64,000 nt of DNA from an uncultured Eubacteriales bacterium (GCA_900546845.1 UREK01000001.1:124001-188000); one strand, 5' to 3'. Positions 1 through 8,773 are shown, numbered from the stretch's first letter. The notes: generated from the sequence alone by a model not told the origin. Numbers and translations: made by a program.

Positions 1-225
1 GCAAAGCTCACGCGGGTCTAATCCCCCCTCCCGCAGTCCGGCGCGGCACGCATAAGCCGCGTTTACAAGCACGCCGCGGCCGCGGCGCTTGCGGGTCGCA
101 TGCTCCGCGCGGCATGCCGTTTGCGCACCGGCTCTTGATGCTGTGTTTGTGACGGCGCTGCTGACGGCGCGTGTGACCACCATATCCATATCCCAATTTT
201 ATTGAATTCGCATGTTTTCGCTGAT
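1..225. other. Left-edge stretch with no recognised gene
   Basis: This stretch runs from the window edge to the 3' end of the minus-strand kinase gene. The first two plus frames stop within about 60 bases and the third stops near base 140, without a recognisable protein. A minus-strand open frame here is compositionally shadow-like and overlaps the kinase gene. I see no tRNA, terminator with a T-run, or repeat shared with the rest of the window. Confidence 0.4.
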
Positions 226-837
226 TCAAATAGGAATTTCGTTCATATCCTCCGCATGGAGCACAAAATCGCATTGCTCCGGGATGCGGAACGCGGAAAA
301 ATACGCGTTCTCCATCGGGATCCAAATGGATTCAAACCGCGTGAGCATCGCTGCGCCGTTGCGCGCAAGGATGCGGGCGCGCTGCGTTTCCGGCGTGGCG
401 CGCAGGAAGACGCGCAGGCTATAGGGCGTGCCGAAGCGCGGGTGCATGCTGTAAGCGCCCTCCACGAGCGTGAGCGCGGCAGGTTCAACCGCGACGCAGC
501 GCGTCACGGCCATCCTGCCGCAATCGAACACGCCGTAGGAAAACGGCGCGCCCGAGGCGACGCCCGCAAGCACTTCGTCTTGGAACCGTTCATAATGCAC
601 GTTGCCGCCCGGCTCGGCCAGGCGTTCCGGCGTGCGCAATGCGCCCGGCAGGAAAAAGTCATCCATATGGAATACGTTCACGCTGTACTGCGGCGCGAAG
701 AACGTGGCGATGCGCGCGGCGAGCGTGCTTTTCCCGGCGGCGGCGTTGCCGTCGATGGCTGCAACGGCGCGGCCCTGCGCGCCAAGCTGCAGCAGCAGTT
801 CCGCCAAGAGGGCGGTTTCGGATTCTGTCCACTTCAT
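226..837 (-). CDS. Uridine kinase-like P-loop nucleoside/sugar kinase
   Basis: A 203-aa cytoplasmic kinase of the uridine kinase/phosphoribulokinase type, probably phosphorylating a nucleoside or small metabolite with ATP; the substrate cannot be read from sequence. The Walker A loop GNAAAGKST is at residues 30-38, the HMDDFF motif (residues 58-62) matches the acidic pair that binds Mg and substrate in this family, and a VEGAY Walker-B-like strand follows. I start at 837. An upstream in-frame ATG at 876 would put the whole predicted promoter inside the coding region. The 837 ATG lies only six bases after the -10 box and has no ribosome binding site, so the mRNA may be leaderless. It is divergent from the MarR operon. 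Confidence 0.75.
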   Translation of the reverse strand: MKWTESETALLAELLLQLGAQGRAVAAIDGNAAAGKSTLAARIATFFAPQYSVNVFHMDDFFLPGALRTPERLAEPGGNVHYERFQDEVLAGVASGAPFSYGVFDCGRMAVTRCVAVEPAALTLVEGAYSMHPRFGTPYSLRVFLRATPETQRARILARNGAAMLTRFESIWIPMENAYFSAFRIPEQCDFVLHAEDMNEIPI

Positions 838-843
838 GTTCCG

Positions 844-872
844 AATATAGCATGAAGGGACGGGCGTGTCAA
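844..872 (-). promoter_or_regulatory. Promoter of the uridine kinase-like gene
   Basis: On the minus strand TTGACA (872-867) is followed by exactly 17 bases and TATATT (849-844). The predicted transcription start, about seven bases after the -10 box, coincides with the A of the ATG at 837, leaving no room for a Shine-Dalgarno sequence. Confidence 0.75.
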
Positions 873-951
873 TCATGAGCCGGGCCGCTCTGAACGCCTT
901 TTTGCCCTCCTGCCGGCGATGAGCCGGAGACCCCGGCTCGCCAAAATTCGC

Positions 952-1019
952 TTGCCATTTCCTGGCTCTCGTGTTACACTATCAAGGAAAGTTGCGCACG
1001 CAACAGTTGCGGGCGCAAC
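952..1019 (+). promoter_or_regulatory. MarR-operon promoter with two tandem palindromic operators
   Basis: TTGCCA (952-957), a 17-base spacer and TACACT (975-980) form a promoter. Just downstream lie two perfect 14-bp palindromes of the form GTTGCGNNCGCAAC, at 991-1004 and 1006-1019, 15 bp apart centre to centre. They begin about five bases past the predicted start of transcription. Their position before a marR gene suggests MarR autorepression by a roadblock or overlap mechanism; that is inference. Confidence 0.75.
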
Positions 1020-1072
1020 AGCATGATGAACCGAAATGCAATTCTTTGCGAAGCCTCAGGAAGGAGCCGGAT

Positions 1073-1510
1073 ATGCCAAGCATCAGCCGTTACATTATGA
1101 TGATCTCCCGGTGCAGCAACCAATTCCGCTCGGAACGGCTGCGGGACACGGGCCTGTGCGGGCAGCACTGCGCGTATATCCTGCGCGTCTGCCGCGAGCC
1201 GGGCACCACGCAGGACGCGATTGCCCGGGAAATCTGCGTGAACAAGAGCAACGTTACCCGCCAGCTTGCGGCGCTTGAACAAAATGGGTTCGTGGAGCGC
1301 CGCCCATGCGAGGCGGATTCCCGCGCCATGGAGGTCTACCCGACCGAGAAGGCGCTTGCGGTGCTGCCAGAAGTGCGCGCGGTGCTCCGGGAATGGAACG
1401 AATGCATCACGGCGGATTTCACCGAGGAAGAAAAGACACAATTCCTGGACTTGCTCGCACGCGCCGCGGACCGCGCAGAGCGGCGCCTGAACGAAGTGAA
1501 GAAGGATTAA
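1073..1510 (+). CDS. MarR-family transcriptional regulator
   Basis: A 145-aa winged-helix repressor, predicted to control itself and the ABC exporter behind it in response to a small molecule. The central part (PGTTQDAIAREICVNKSN, then VTRQLAALEQNGFVERR) is a typical MarR recognition helix, followed by the wing with the DSRAMEVYPTEKA segment. The start at 1073 is preceded by AGGAAGGAG; an upstream ATG at 971 would lie inside the promoter and is rejected. Seven bases separate its stop from the first ABC gene, so the genes are one operon. Confidence 0.9.
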   Translation: MPSISRYIMMISRCSNQFRSERLRDTGLCGQHCAYILRVCREPGTTQDAIAREICVNKSNVTRQLAALEQNGFVERRPCEADSRAMEVYPTEKALAVLPEVRAVLREWNECITADFTEEEKTQFLDLLARAADRAERRLNEVKKD

Positions 1511-1517
1511 AGCGCCA

Positions 1518-3236
1518 ATGAAGACCGTTTTCCGATACCTCAGGCCGCAGTATGCGCGCCTTGCCTTACAGCTTACGATCAAATTCATCGGCACCATCAC
1601 GGAGCTTTTCCTGCCGTGGATGCTTTCCCATATCCTTGACGACATTGTGCCGCAAAAGGATATGCCGCAGGTTTACCTTTGGGGCGTTTTCATGCTGCTT
1701 GCGGCGGCTGTGGCGCTCCTGGGTAACGTGACCGCCAACCGCATGTCCACGCGCATTTCCCGCCGCTTCACGGAGCAGCTGCGGCACGATGCATTCGCGC
1801 GCGTCGCCTATCTTTCCAGCCGCCAGACGGATCGGTTCACGCTCTCCTCCCTGATCTCCCGGCTCACGAGCGACACCTACAACGTGCACCAGATGGTGGA
1901 CCGCATGCAGCGCCTCGGCGTGCGCGCGCCGATCCTGCTGCTGGGCGGCATCTGCGTCACGTTCACGCTGGAGCCCGTGCTCACGCTCGTGCTCATCGCA
2001 ACGCTGCCGCTGCTTGGCGCCGTGGTGTTCACCGTATCGCGCAAGGGCGTGCCGCTGTATGTGCACGTGCAGGGCGCGGTGGATTCCATGGTGCGCAAGG
2101 TGCAGGAGAACATGACGGGCGTGCGCGTCATCAAGGCCCTTTCCAAAACAGAATATGAAAAGGAGCGCTTCGACGATGTAAACCGCGAGGTCGTCCGGCG
2201 GGATCAGCATGCGGGTGCGGTCATGGCGACGACGAACCCCGTGATGAGCCTGCTTTTGAACCTCGGCTTGACAGCGGTGGTGGTCGTAGGTGCGTTCCGC
2301 GTGAACGCGGGCGTCTCCCAGGCGGGGAAAATCATCGCGTTCCTGAGCTATTTCACGATCATCCTCAACGCGATGATGATGGTCTCGCGCCTGTTCATGC
2401 TCTATTCCAAGGGTGCGGCGAGCGCGAAGCGCATCGAGGAGATCCTGTATACGCCCATGGAGCCAGTCCCGGGCGACCCTGCGCCGCGCGCAAGCGAATA
2501 TCATGTGGAGTTCAAGCACGTCCGCTTTTCCTACAACAAGGCGGAGGGCAAAACGCGGGATGACCTTTCGGACGTCAGCTTCGCCCTGAAGCGCGGGCAG
2601 ACGCTTGGCGTCATCGGCCCGACGGGCAGCGGGAAATCCACGGTCGTGAGCCTGCTGATGCGCTTTTACGACGCAGACGCGGGGGAGATCCGCATCGGCG
2701 GGCGGCGCATCGAGGGCATCCCGGAGGAGGAACTGCACACGATGTTCGGCGTGGTGTTCCAAAACGATTTCATCCTCGCGGATACCATCCGCGAAAACAT
2801 CGACTTTGGTCGCGGCCTTCCGGACGAGGCGCTGCTGCTCGCCGCAAAACTTGCCCAGGCGGATTTCATCGCGGAGAAGGAGGGCGGCCTCGATCACCCG
2901 CTCACGGCAAAGGGCGCGAACCTTTCCGGCGGGCAGAAGCAGCGGCTCCTCATCGCCCGCGCGCTCGCGGCAAAGCCGGAGATCCTCGTGCTGGACGACT
3001 GCTCCTCCGCGCTCGACTATAAGACCGATAAGGAATTGCGCGGCGCGCTGCACCGGAACTTCCGTGAGACGACGACCATCATCATCGCCCAGCGCATCAG
3101 CTCTATCCTGAATGCGGACCACATCCTCGTGCTCGACGGCGGGCGCGTGACCGGCGCGGGCACGCACGCGGAGCTGCTCGAGACCTGCGCGGATTACCGC
3201 GAGATCTACGAAGCCCAGATGGGCGAAGTGGGATAA
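1518..3236 (+). CDS. Heterodimeric ABC exporter, half with degenerate ATP site
   Basis: A 572-aa exporter half-transporter: a six-helix membrane domain (about residues 15-300) and an ATPase domain. Walker A GPTGSGKST is at 367-375, Q-loop Gln at 415 and an intact LSGGQ signature at 469-473. Walker B ends in Asp493-Asp494 where the catalytic Glu should be, and the H-loop His is replaced by Gln525. These changes mark the degenerate site of heterodimeric exporters such as TM287/288, BmrCD and LmrCD. The partner is the next gene, 11 bases downstream. Substrate unknown; the MarR operator and the nearby chloramphenicol acetyltransferase hint at drug export. Confidence 0.92.
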   Translation: MKTVFRYLRPQYARLALQLTIKFIGTITELFLPWMLSHILDDIVPQKDMPQVYLWGVFMLLAAAVALLGNVTANRMSTRISRRFTEQLRHDAFARVAYLSSRQTDRFTLSSLISRLTSDTYNVHQMVDRMQRLGVRAPILLLGGICVTFTLEPVLTLVLIATLPLLGAVVFTVSRKGVPLYVHVQGAVDSMVRKVQENMTGVRVIKALSKTEYEKERFDDVNREVVRRDQHAGAVMATTNPVMSLLLNLGLTAVVVVGAFRVNAGVSQAGKIIAFLSYFTIILNAMMMVSRLFMLYSKGAASAKRIEEILYTPMEPVPGDPAPRASEYHVEFKHVRFSYNKAEGKTRDDLSDVSFALKRGQTLGVIGPTGSGKSTVVSLLMRFYDADAGEIRIGGRRIEGIPEEELHTMFGVVFQNDFILADTIRENIDFGRGLPDEALLLAAKLAQADFIAEKEGGLDHPLTAKGANLSGGQKQRLLIARALAAKPEILVLDDCSSALDYKTDKELRGALHRNFRETTTIIIAQRISSILNADHILVLDGGRVTGAGTHAELLETCADYREIYEAQMGEVG

Positions 3237-3247
3237 GGAGGAGCGGC

Positions 3248-5068
3248 ATGGAACGGAAACAAAACGCGAACCTGCCCTCGGCGGCGATGCGCTCCCTGCA
3301 CGGGGAGGGGCAAAAGGTCAAAAAGACGTACATCCTGCGCCGGCTCTGGGGCTATTTCAAGGAATATAAGTGGCTGCTCGCGCTTGCGATCGCGCTCACG
3401 ATCGCGGGCAACGTGCTCGCGCTCATCGGGCCGAAGCTTTCCGGCTTTGCAATCGACGCGATCGAGCCTGGGCCGGGCAAGGTCGATTTTGCCACGGTGT
3501 TCTATTATGCGAAGTATATGGCGCTGTGCTACGCGCTCTCCGCCGGGATGAGCTATGCGCTCGCGCGGCTTATGATCCGGCTGAGCCGCAACATCGTGTA
3601 CCGCATGCGCAAGGACGTGTTTGAAAAGCTCGTCTCGCTGCCCGTCGGCTTTTTCGACCGGCACCAGACGGGCGACGTCATCAGCATCATCTCCTACGAT
3701 GTGGATACCATCAATGCCTCGCTTTCCAACGACATCGTGCAGATCTGCACGAGCTTCATCACGGTGCTCGGTTCGCTTGCGATGATGCTCACCATCTCGC
3801 CGGTGCTGATCCTCGTGTTCGTGGTGACGATCCCGGTCTCCGTGCTCATCACGCGCTACCGGGCGAAGAAGGTGCGCCCGCTGTTCCGCCTGCGCTCCAA
3901 AAAGCTCGGCGAGCTCAACGGTTTCGTGGAGGAGGTCACGAGCGGCCAGCGCACCACGAAGGCCTACCACCGGGAGGAGGTCATGATCGGCCGGTTTGAT
4001 GAGAAGAACAAGGAGGCGGTCGACGCTTACTGCAATGCGGACTATTACGCCTGTGTGATGGGCCCTTCCGTGAACTTCGTGAACAACTTTTCGCTGGCGC
4101 TCATCAGCGTGTTCGGTGCGCTGCTCTACATGGGCGGTGCGATCTCGCTTGGGAACATCTCATCCTTCGTGCTGTATTCCCGCAAGTTCTCCGGACCGAT
4201 CAATGAGTTCGCGAACCTCCTCGCGGAGATGCAGTCCGCGTTTTCGGCGGCGGAGCGTGTGTTCCGCCTGCTGGACGAGGAGCCGGAGCCCGCGGACGCG
4301 CCGGGTGCAGCGGAGCTTTCCCACGTGCAGGGGGATGTTGCGCTCAAAAACGTGCGCTTCGGCTATGAGCCGGACCAGATCGTCCTTTCCAATTTAAGCT
4401 TAAACGCGCCGCGCGGCTCCGTGACGGCCATCGTCGGCCCTACGGGCGCGGGCAAGACGACGATCATCAACCTGCTGATGCGCTTTTATGACGCGCAAAG
4501 CGGCGCGATCACCGTCGACTGCCGCAGCATTTACGGCGTGACCCGCAAGAGCCTGCGCCTCGCTTACACCATGGTGCTCCAGGATACCTGGCTGTTCCAC
4601 GGCACGGTGTTTGAAAACCTCGCCTATGGCCGGGAGGATGCGACGATGGAAAAGGTCGTCGCCGCGGCGAAGGCTGCGCGCATCCACGATACGATCATGT
4701 CTCTGCCGGATGGGTACGATACCGTGCTGACCGACAATGGCTCGAACATCTCCAAGGGGCAGAAGCAGCTGCTCACCATCGCCCGCGCGATGCTGCTCGA
4801 TTCCCCGATGCTCATTTTGGATGAGGCGACCTCCAACGTGGATACGCAGACCGAGCGCCGCATCCAGGACGCGATGCTGCGCCTGATGGAAGGGCGCACC
4901 TGCTTTGTGATCGCCCACCGGCTCTCTACGATCCAAAATGCGGACCGCATCCTCGTGGTGAACGGAGGCGACATCGTGGAGCAGGGGACGCACCGGGAGC
5001 TGATGCAAAGGAACGGCTTCTATGCGGAGCTGTACCATTCCCAATTTGAAGTAATAGAAGTAATATAA
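3248..5068 (+). CDS. Heterodimeric ABC exporter, catalytic half
   Basis: A 606-aa partner half-transporter preceded by AAGGAGG. Walker A GPTGAGKTT is at 397-405, Walker B ends in Asp525-Glu526 and the H-loop has His557, so the Walker side is fully catalytic. Its own signature is degenerate, ISKGQ (501-505) in place of LSGGQ. Together with the first half this gives one complete ATP site (these Walker motifs plus the partner's LSGGQ) and one degenerate site, the complementary pattern expected of a true heterodimer. The N-terminal 25 residues are a cytoplasmic extension before the first membrane helix. Confidence 0.92.
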   Translation: MERKQNANLPSAAMRSLHGEGQKVKKTYILRRLWGYFKEYKWLLALAIALTIAGNVLALIGPKLSGFAIDAIEPGPGKVDFATVFYYAKYMALCYALSAGMSYALARLMIRLSRNIVYRMRKDVFEKLVSLPVGFFDRHQTGDVISIISYDVDTINASLSNDIVQICTSFITVLGSLAMMLTISPVLILVFVVTIPVSVLITRYRAKKVRPLFRLRSKKLGELNGFVEEVTSGQRTTKAYHREEVMIGRFDEKNKEAVDAYCNADYYACVMGPSVNFVNNFSLALISVFGALLYMGGAISLGNISSFVLYSRKFSGPINEFANLLAEMQSAFSAAERVFRLLDEEPEPADAPGAAELSHVQGDVALKNVRFGYEPDQIVLSNLSLNAPRGSVTAIVGPTGAGKTTIINLLMRFYDAQSGAITVDCRSIYGVTRKSLRLAYTMVLQDTWLFHGTVFENLAYGREDATMEKVVAAAKAARIHDTIMSLPDGYDTVLTDNGSNISKGQKQLLTIARAMLLDSPMLILDEATSNVDTQTERRIQDAMLRLMEGRTCFVIAHRLSTIQNADRILVVNGGDIVEQGTHRELMQRNGFYAELYHSQFEVIEVI

Positions 5069-5086
5069 CAAAGGAAAGAAAAATAA

Positions 5087-5728
5087 ATGGACGCAGCCTT
5101 TCATAAAATTGACCTCGAAACCTGGGAACGCCGGGAGGAATACGAATCCTTCAGCCGCAGCGGATGTGGCTTCACGATGACGGCGGAGCTGGACATTACG
5201 CATTTGCGGCGCTTTGCGAAGGAAAACGGTGCGAAACTTTATCCGATGCTCGTCGCCGTGGCGGCGCAGGCTGTGAACGCGCACCGGGAGTTCTGCTACG
5301 GCTGGGGCGGGGAGGATGAATTCGGCTATTATGAAACGATGCACCCGCTGTTCTTCGACGTAATGGAGAGCGGCAACGTGAAATGCCTCGTGGCGGAATA
5401 CAAGCCGGACGCGCTGCAGCAGGCGGCGGAGATCGAACGCGTGCGCGCGCGGTACGCGGGCGTGGACAAATATTGCCCGCAGAGGGTGTTCCCGCCCAAT
5501 TCGGTAAACATCTCCGCCGTGCCGTGGGTCAAGACCACGAACATCTCCTTTTGCCTGCAACATTGCGCGACGTATTATCCGCCGATCCTCACCTTCGGCA
5601 AGCTGGAGGAACGGGACGGGAAAAGCGTCATCCCGCTTTCGGTTTACTGCAACCATGCGGTGAACGACGGCTACCATTGCGCGTTGCTTTTTCAGGAGTT
5701 CCAGCAGCGGGCGGACGGGTTGGCCTGA
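5087..5728 (+). CDS. Chloramphenicol acetyltransferase, type A family
   Basis: A 213-aa protein of the usual length for the CatA family, which acetylates chloramphenicol from acetyl-CoA as a cytoplasmic trimer. The N-terminus (FHKIDLETWERREEYESF) matches the family opening, and the active-site block NHAVNDGYH carries the catalytic His190 with Asp194 four residues on. An NISAVPWVKTTNISF-like segment aligns with the mid-protein substrate region. It follows the ABC exporter by 18 bases after an AAAGGAAAG ribosome binding site and is probably co-transcribed under MarR. Whether it gives resistance cannot be told: chromosomal CatA relatives are often weak or act on other substrates. Confidence 0.85.
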   Translation: MDAAFHKIDLETWERREEYESFSRSGCGFTMTAELDITHLRRFAKENGAKLYPMLVAVAAQAVNAHREFCYGWGGEDEFGYYETMHPLFFDVMESGNVKCLVAEYKPDALQQAAEIERVRARYAGVDKYCPQRVFPPNSVNISAVPWVKTTNISFCLQHCATYYPPILTFGKLEERDGKSVIPLSVYCNHAVNDGYHCALLFQEFQQRADGLA

Positions 5729-5893
5729 CACGGCCGCGCCGGAGGCGCAAGCGGCACGCAGGAATCCTCGTAAAAACGGTGGAACCGCTTCTACGCATCC
5801 CCGGAAAGGAGATTGAAAAGAGGCGCGCATCATGGTATGATAGGCATGCTTGGGAACATACCTCATGAATAAAAGGAGAAACAGGAGAAACAA

Positions 5894-7231
5894 ATGAATT
5901 TCGACAGGGAGCTTGACGCACGCGAGGGCGAACTCATCGAAAGCCTGCAGGAGCTGATCCGGATCAAAAGCGTTGGGGAGGAAGCGGGCGCACACCCGTT
6001 TGGCGATGGGCCGCACGAATGCCTGACGGCCTGCCTTGCGCTCGGAGAAAGGCTTGGCTTCCGTACCGCCAGCGTGGACGACATGGCGGGCTATGTGGAA
6101 TACGGCGCGGGCGAGGAGATGGTCGCCGTGCTGGGGCATCTCGACGTTGTGCCGGAGGGAGACGGCTGGAATTATCCGCCCTATGGCGCTGTGATCGACA
6201 ACGGCAGGCTGTACGGCCGCGGCGCGGTAGACGACAAGGGGCCCACCGTTGCGGCGCTGTATGCGCTGCGCGCCATCGCGGATTCCGGCGCGCCGCTTTC
6301 GCGCCGCATCCGCGTCATCTTCGGCCTGAACGAGGAAAAAGGCTCGCTCTGCATCAAGCATTATGTGGCAAAGGGGGAGGAACTCCCTGTGATGGGCTTC
6401 ACGCCGGATGGCGAATACCCCATCATCAACGGCGAAAAGGGCATCGTGACCGCCACGTTTGCGCGCAAGCTCAGCGCGGCGGGGGAACGGCGCATCGCGT
6501 CGCTTTCCGCGGGCATCGCGCCCAACGTCGTGCCGGAATCCGCAGCGGCTGAGCTGACGTTCTGCCCGGAGGGCGCGCTGCCGGAAAAGGTCGCGGCGCG
6601 GGGCGCGCACATCGAGGCGCGCGGCGTAAACGCCCACGGCAGCACGCCGGAGCTCGGCGAGAACGCGATCGGCCGCCTGCTGCTTGCGCTCGACGGCATG
6701 GGCCTTTCCGGCGACCATGGCGAGGCCGTACATTTCCTCGCGGCGCACATCGGCATGGAAACGCGCGGCGAAAGCCTCGGCATCGCCCTCTCAGATGAGA
6801 TCTCCGGCGATCTGACGCTCAACCTCGGCGTCGCGGCGCTTGCGGAGGACGTTCTCACCGTCACCATCAACATCCGCTACCCGGTCACGCGCAAGTTTGA
6901 GGAGTTCTATCCTGCGCTCGTGGCAAAGATGGCGGAGGGCGGCTTCCAGGAAACCTCGCTTGCCCACAAAAACGCGCTTTATATGCCGCCGGAAAGCGAG
7001 CTGATCCGCTGCCTCGCCAAAGTGTATGAGGAGCAGACGGGCGAGCCGGCGCGGCTCATCAGCATCGGCGGCGGTACGTACGCGAAGGCGATGCCGAACA
7101 TCGTGGCGTTCGGCCCCATCTTCCCGGGCGACGAGGCTGTGGAGCACAAGCCGAACGAATATATCGAACTAGATAAGCTGATGAAAAACGCGAAGATCAT
7201 CGCGGCGGCCATGTACGAGATGGCCAAGTAA
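5894..7231 (+). CDS. pepV: M20-family dipeptidase, PepV-like
   Basis: A 445-aa di-zinc peptidase of the PepV/Xaa-His dipeptidase type that releases amino acids from dipeptides in the cytoplasm. Metal-site residues are visible: His82 and Asp84 in GHLDVVP, Asp114 in the VDDKG bridge, Glu147/Glu148 in GLNEEKGS, Asp172 in TPDGEYP and a C-terminal His in VEHKPNEYI. The lid-domain insertion expected of PepV lies in the middle. AGGAGAAAC repeats precede the start. The next gene, 30 bases on, is a dipeptide epimerase, so murein-derived dipeptides are a likely substrate. Confidence 0.88.
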   Translation: MNFDRELDAREGELIESLQELIRIKSVGEEAGAHPFGDGPHECLTACLALGERLGFRTASVDDMAGYVEYGAGEEMVAVLGHLDVVPEGDGWNYPPYGAVIDNGRLYGRGAVDDKGPTVAALYALRAIADSGAPLSRRIRVIFGLNEEKGSLCIKHYVAKGEELPVMGFTPDGEYPIINGEKGIVTATFARKLSAAGERRIASLSAGIAPNVVPESAAAELTFCPEGALPEKVAARGAHIEARGVNAHGSTPELGENAIGRLLLALDGMGLSGDHGEAVHFLAAHIGMETRGESLGIALSDEISGDLTLNLGVAALAEDVLTVTINIRYPVTRKFEEFYPALVAKMAEGGFQETSLAHKNALYMPPESELIRCLAKVYEEQTGEPARLISIGGGTYAKAMPNIVAFGPIFPGDEAVEHKPNEYIELDKLMKNAKIIAAAMYEMAK

Positions 7232-7261
7232 CGCAAGAGGATAAAAGGAGGAACAGCAAGC

Positions 7262-8359
7262 ATGAAGATTACGGAAATCAGGATCGGCAGGATCTCCGTC
7301 CCGCTGCGCGTACCGTTTAAGACGGCTCTGCGCTCGGTGGACAGCGTAGAGGACGTCGTGTTCGAATTCCATACCGATACCGGCGCGGTCGGTTATGGCG
7401 AGGCGCCACCGACGGGCGTCATTACCGGCGACACCACGGGCGCGATCATCGGCGCGATGCAGGATCATATCCGCAAGGTGCTCGTCGGCAAGGAAATCGA
7501 CGAGTTTGAAAACTGCACCCGCGCGCTCAGCGGCTGCATCGTGAAGAACACGAGCGCGAAGGCCGCGGCGGATATGGCGCTTTGGGATCTTTACGGCCAG
7601 CTCCACAAGATCCCCGTTTACAAGCTCCTGGGCGGCGCGCGCAAGAGCATCGTCACGGACATCACCATCAGTGTCAACGATCCGGAGGAGATGGCGCGCG
7701 ACGCGATTGACGCCGTGAAGCGCGGCTACGACTGCCTGAAGGTGAAGGTCGGCAGCAACCCGGCGCTCGACGTGGCGCGCCTTGCGGCGATCCGCGCGGC
7801 GGTGCCAAAGGAGATCTGCGTGCGCATCGACGCGAACCAGGCATGGAAGCCCAAAGAGGCCGTGCGCATCCTCAACGAGATGCAGGAAAAGGGCCTCGAC
7901 ATCGAATTCGTCGAACAACCGGTCGCAGGGCACGACTTTGAGGGCTTGAAATACGTCACCGAACGTTCCTACGTGCCGGTGCTTGCGGATGAGAGCGTGT
8001 TCTCGCCCGCGGACGCGCTCAAGATCATGCAGATGGGCGCGGCGGACCTTGTGAACATCAAGCTCATGAAGTGCGGCGGCATCACGAACGCGCTGCAGAT
8101 CGCCTCCGCGGCGGAGGTATATGGCGTGGAGTGCATGATCGGCTGCATGCTGGAGGCGAAGATCAGCGTCACGGCGGCGGTACACCTTGCCTGCGCCAAG
8201 CAGATCATCACCAAGATCGACCTGGACGGCCCCGTGCTCTGCAAGGAGGACCACATCCTTGGCGGCGCGCTGTTCAACGAAAAGGAGATCAGCCTGACGG
8301 ACGCGCCCGGCCTCGGCATCGAGGGCGTGATGGCGGGCAAGATCCGTTACATCGACTAA
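7262..8359 (+). CDS. L-Ala-D/L-Glu (dipeptide) epimerase
   Basis: A 365-aa enolase-superfamily enzyme of the YkfB/YcjG type that converts L-Ala-D-Glu from peptidoglycan into L-Ala-L-Glu for peptidases to cleave. It shows the KVK catalytic pair (Lys160, Lys162), metal ligands Asp190, Glu218 and Asp243, the opposite catalytic Lys267 in NIKLMKCGG, and the DLDGP motif (320-324) that in this family contacts the substrate amino group. All lie within one residue of the Bacillus subtilis enzyme positions as I recall them. An AAAAGGAGG site precedes the start. It pairs with the upstream dipeptidase for murein-peptide recycling or uptake. Confidence 0.88.
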   Translation: MKITEIRIGRISVPLRVPFKTALRSVDSVEDVVFEFHTDTGAVGYGEAPPTGVITGDTTGAIIGAMQDHIRKVLVGKEIDEFENCTRALSGCIVKNTSAKAAADMALWDLYGQLHKIPVYKLLGGARKSIVTDITISVNDPEEMARDAIDAVKRGYDCLKVKVGSNPALDVARLAAIRAAVPKEICVRIDANQAWKPKEAVRILNEMQEKGLDIEFVEQPVAGHDFEGLKYVTERSYVPVLADESVFSPADALKIMQMGAADLVNIKLMKCGGITNALQIASAAEVYGVECMIGCMLEAKISVTAAVHLACAKQIITKIDLDGPVLCKEDHILGGALFNEKEISLTDAPGLGIEGVMAGKIRYID

Positions 8360-8396
8360 CGGCCGCAGGGATTGCGCGGCTGCGGAATGGCAAACG

Positions 8397-8418
8397 GGGG
8401 CTGCGGGAAAGCGGCCCC
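8397..8418 (+). terminator. Hairpin after the dipeptide epimerase
   Basis: GGGGCTGC and GCGGCCCC pair (one G-U) around a six-base loop 38 bases after the epimerase stop. Only three Ts follow closely, so termination may be weak. Confidence 0.5.
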
Positions 8419-8482
8419 TGTTTCATAAAGATCAGGCTGCAGAAAATATCATGCGCGGATGCGCGAAACAGAGACAATCACA

Positions 8483-8700
8483 ATGTATACGATCGTCAGG
8501 TTTGCGGTTTGCATCGTCCTGTTCGGCGCGGGGTATACGCTCGCGCGCAACGGCGTGCCGACAGGGTTCTAAACGGCCATAACCTTTGCAGCCACCGGGA
8601 CGAAGGGCAATAGTGGTTCTTTTATCTGGAGGATGTGCCGCGGGAGATCGAACTGACCGTGGACGGCGTGCCGTTTGGCGCCGCTGTGGTGCGGGAGTGA
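8483..8700 (+). pseudogene. Decayed coding stretch, family unknown
   Basis: This lies in a 447-base gap between the epimerase and the next regulator. A 29-codon frame with a hydrophobic N-terminus (ATG 8483, stop 8570-8572) is followed in the same frame by a protein-like run containing FAATGTKGN (to about 8610). The reading then continues only in another frame as WFFYLEDVPREIELTVDG, ending at a stop at 8698-8700. A two-base insertion or one-base loss near 8611 would join the latter two parts. I read it as the wreck of one small gene or of two. No family is recognised, and a programmed frameshift is not supported by any slippery sequence. Confidence 0.35.
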
Positions 8701-8744
8701 AGCACCCGCAACCCGTGGTTGACAAATTGCAAGGCGGTGTTTTC

Positions 8745-8773
8745 TTGCGTGTGCCTTCCGCATGCGGTATGAT
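8745..8773 (+). promoter_or_regulatory. Promoter of the XRE/repeat protein gene
   Basis: TTGCGT (8745-8750), a 17-base spacer and TATGAT (8768-8773), ending 33 bases before the ATG. A perfect TTGACA at 8719-8724 is too far from this -10 to be its partner. Confidence 0.6.

Noticed and set aside
4400..6748. A 782-codon minus-strand open frame
   Set aside because: It lies opposite the second ABC gene, the CatA-family gene and pepV, all with clear motifs; long antisense frames are expected at this GC content.
8483..8572. A separate 29-aa membrane peptide gene
   Set aside because: No ribosome binding site, and it lies within a decayed stretch; kept only as part of the pseudogene entry.
8719..8724. 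A perfect TTGACA upstream of the XRE-repeat gene
   Set aside because: It is 43 bases from the only good -10 box; TTGCGT at 8745 has the correct spacing.
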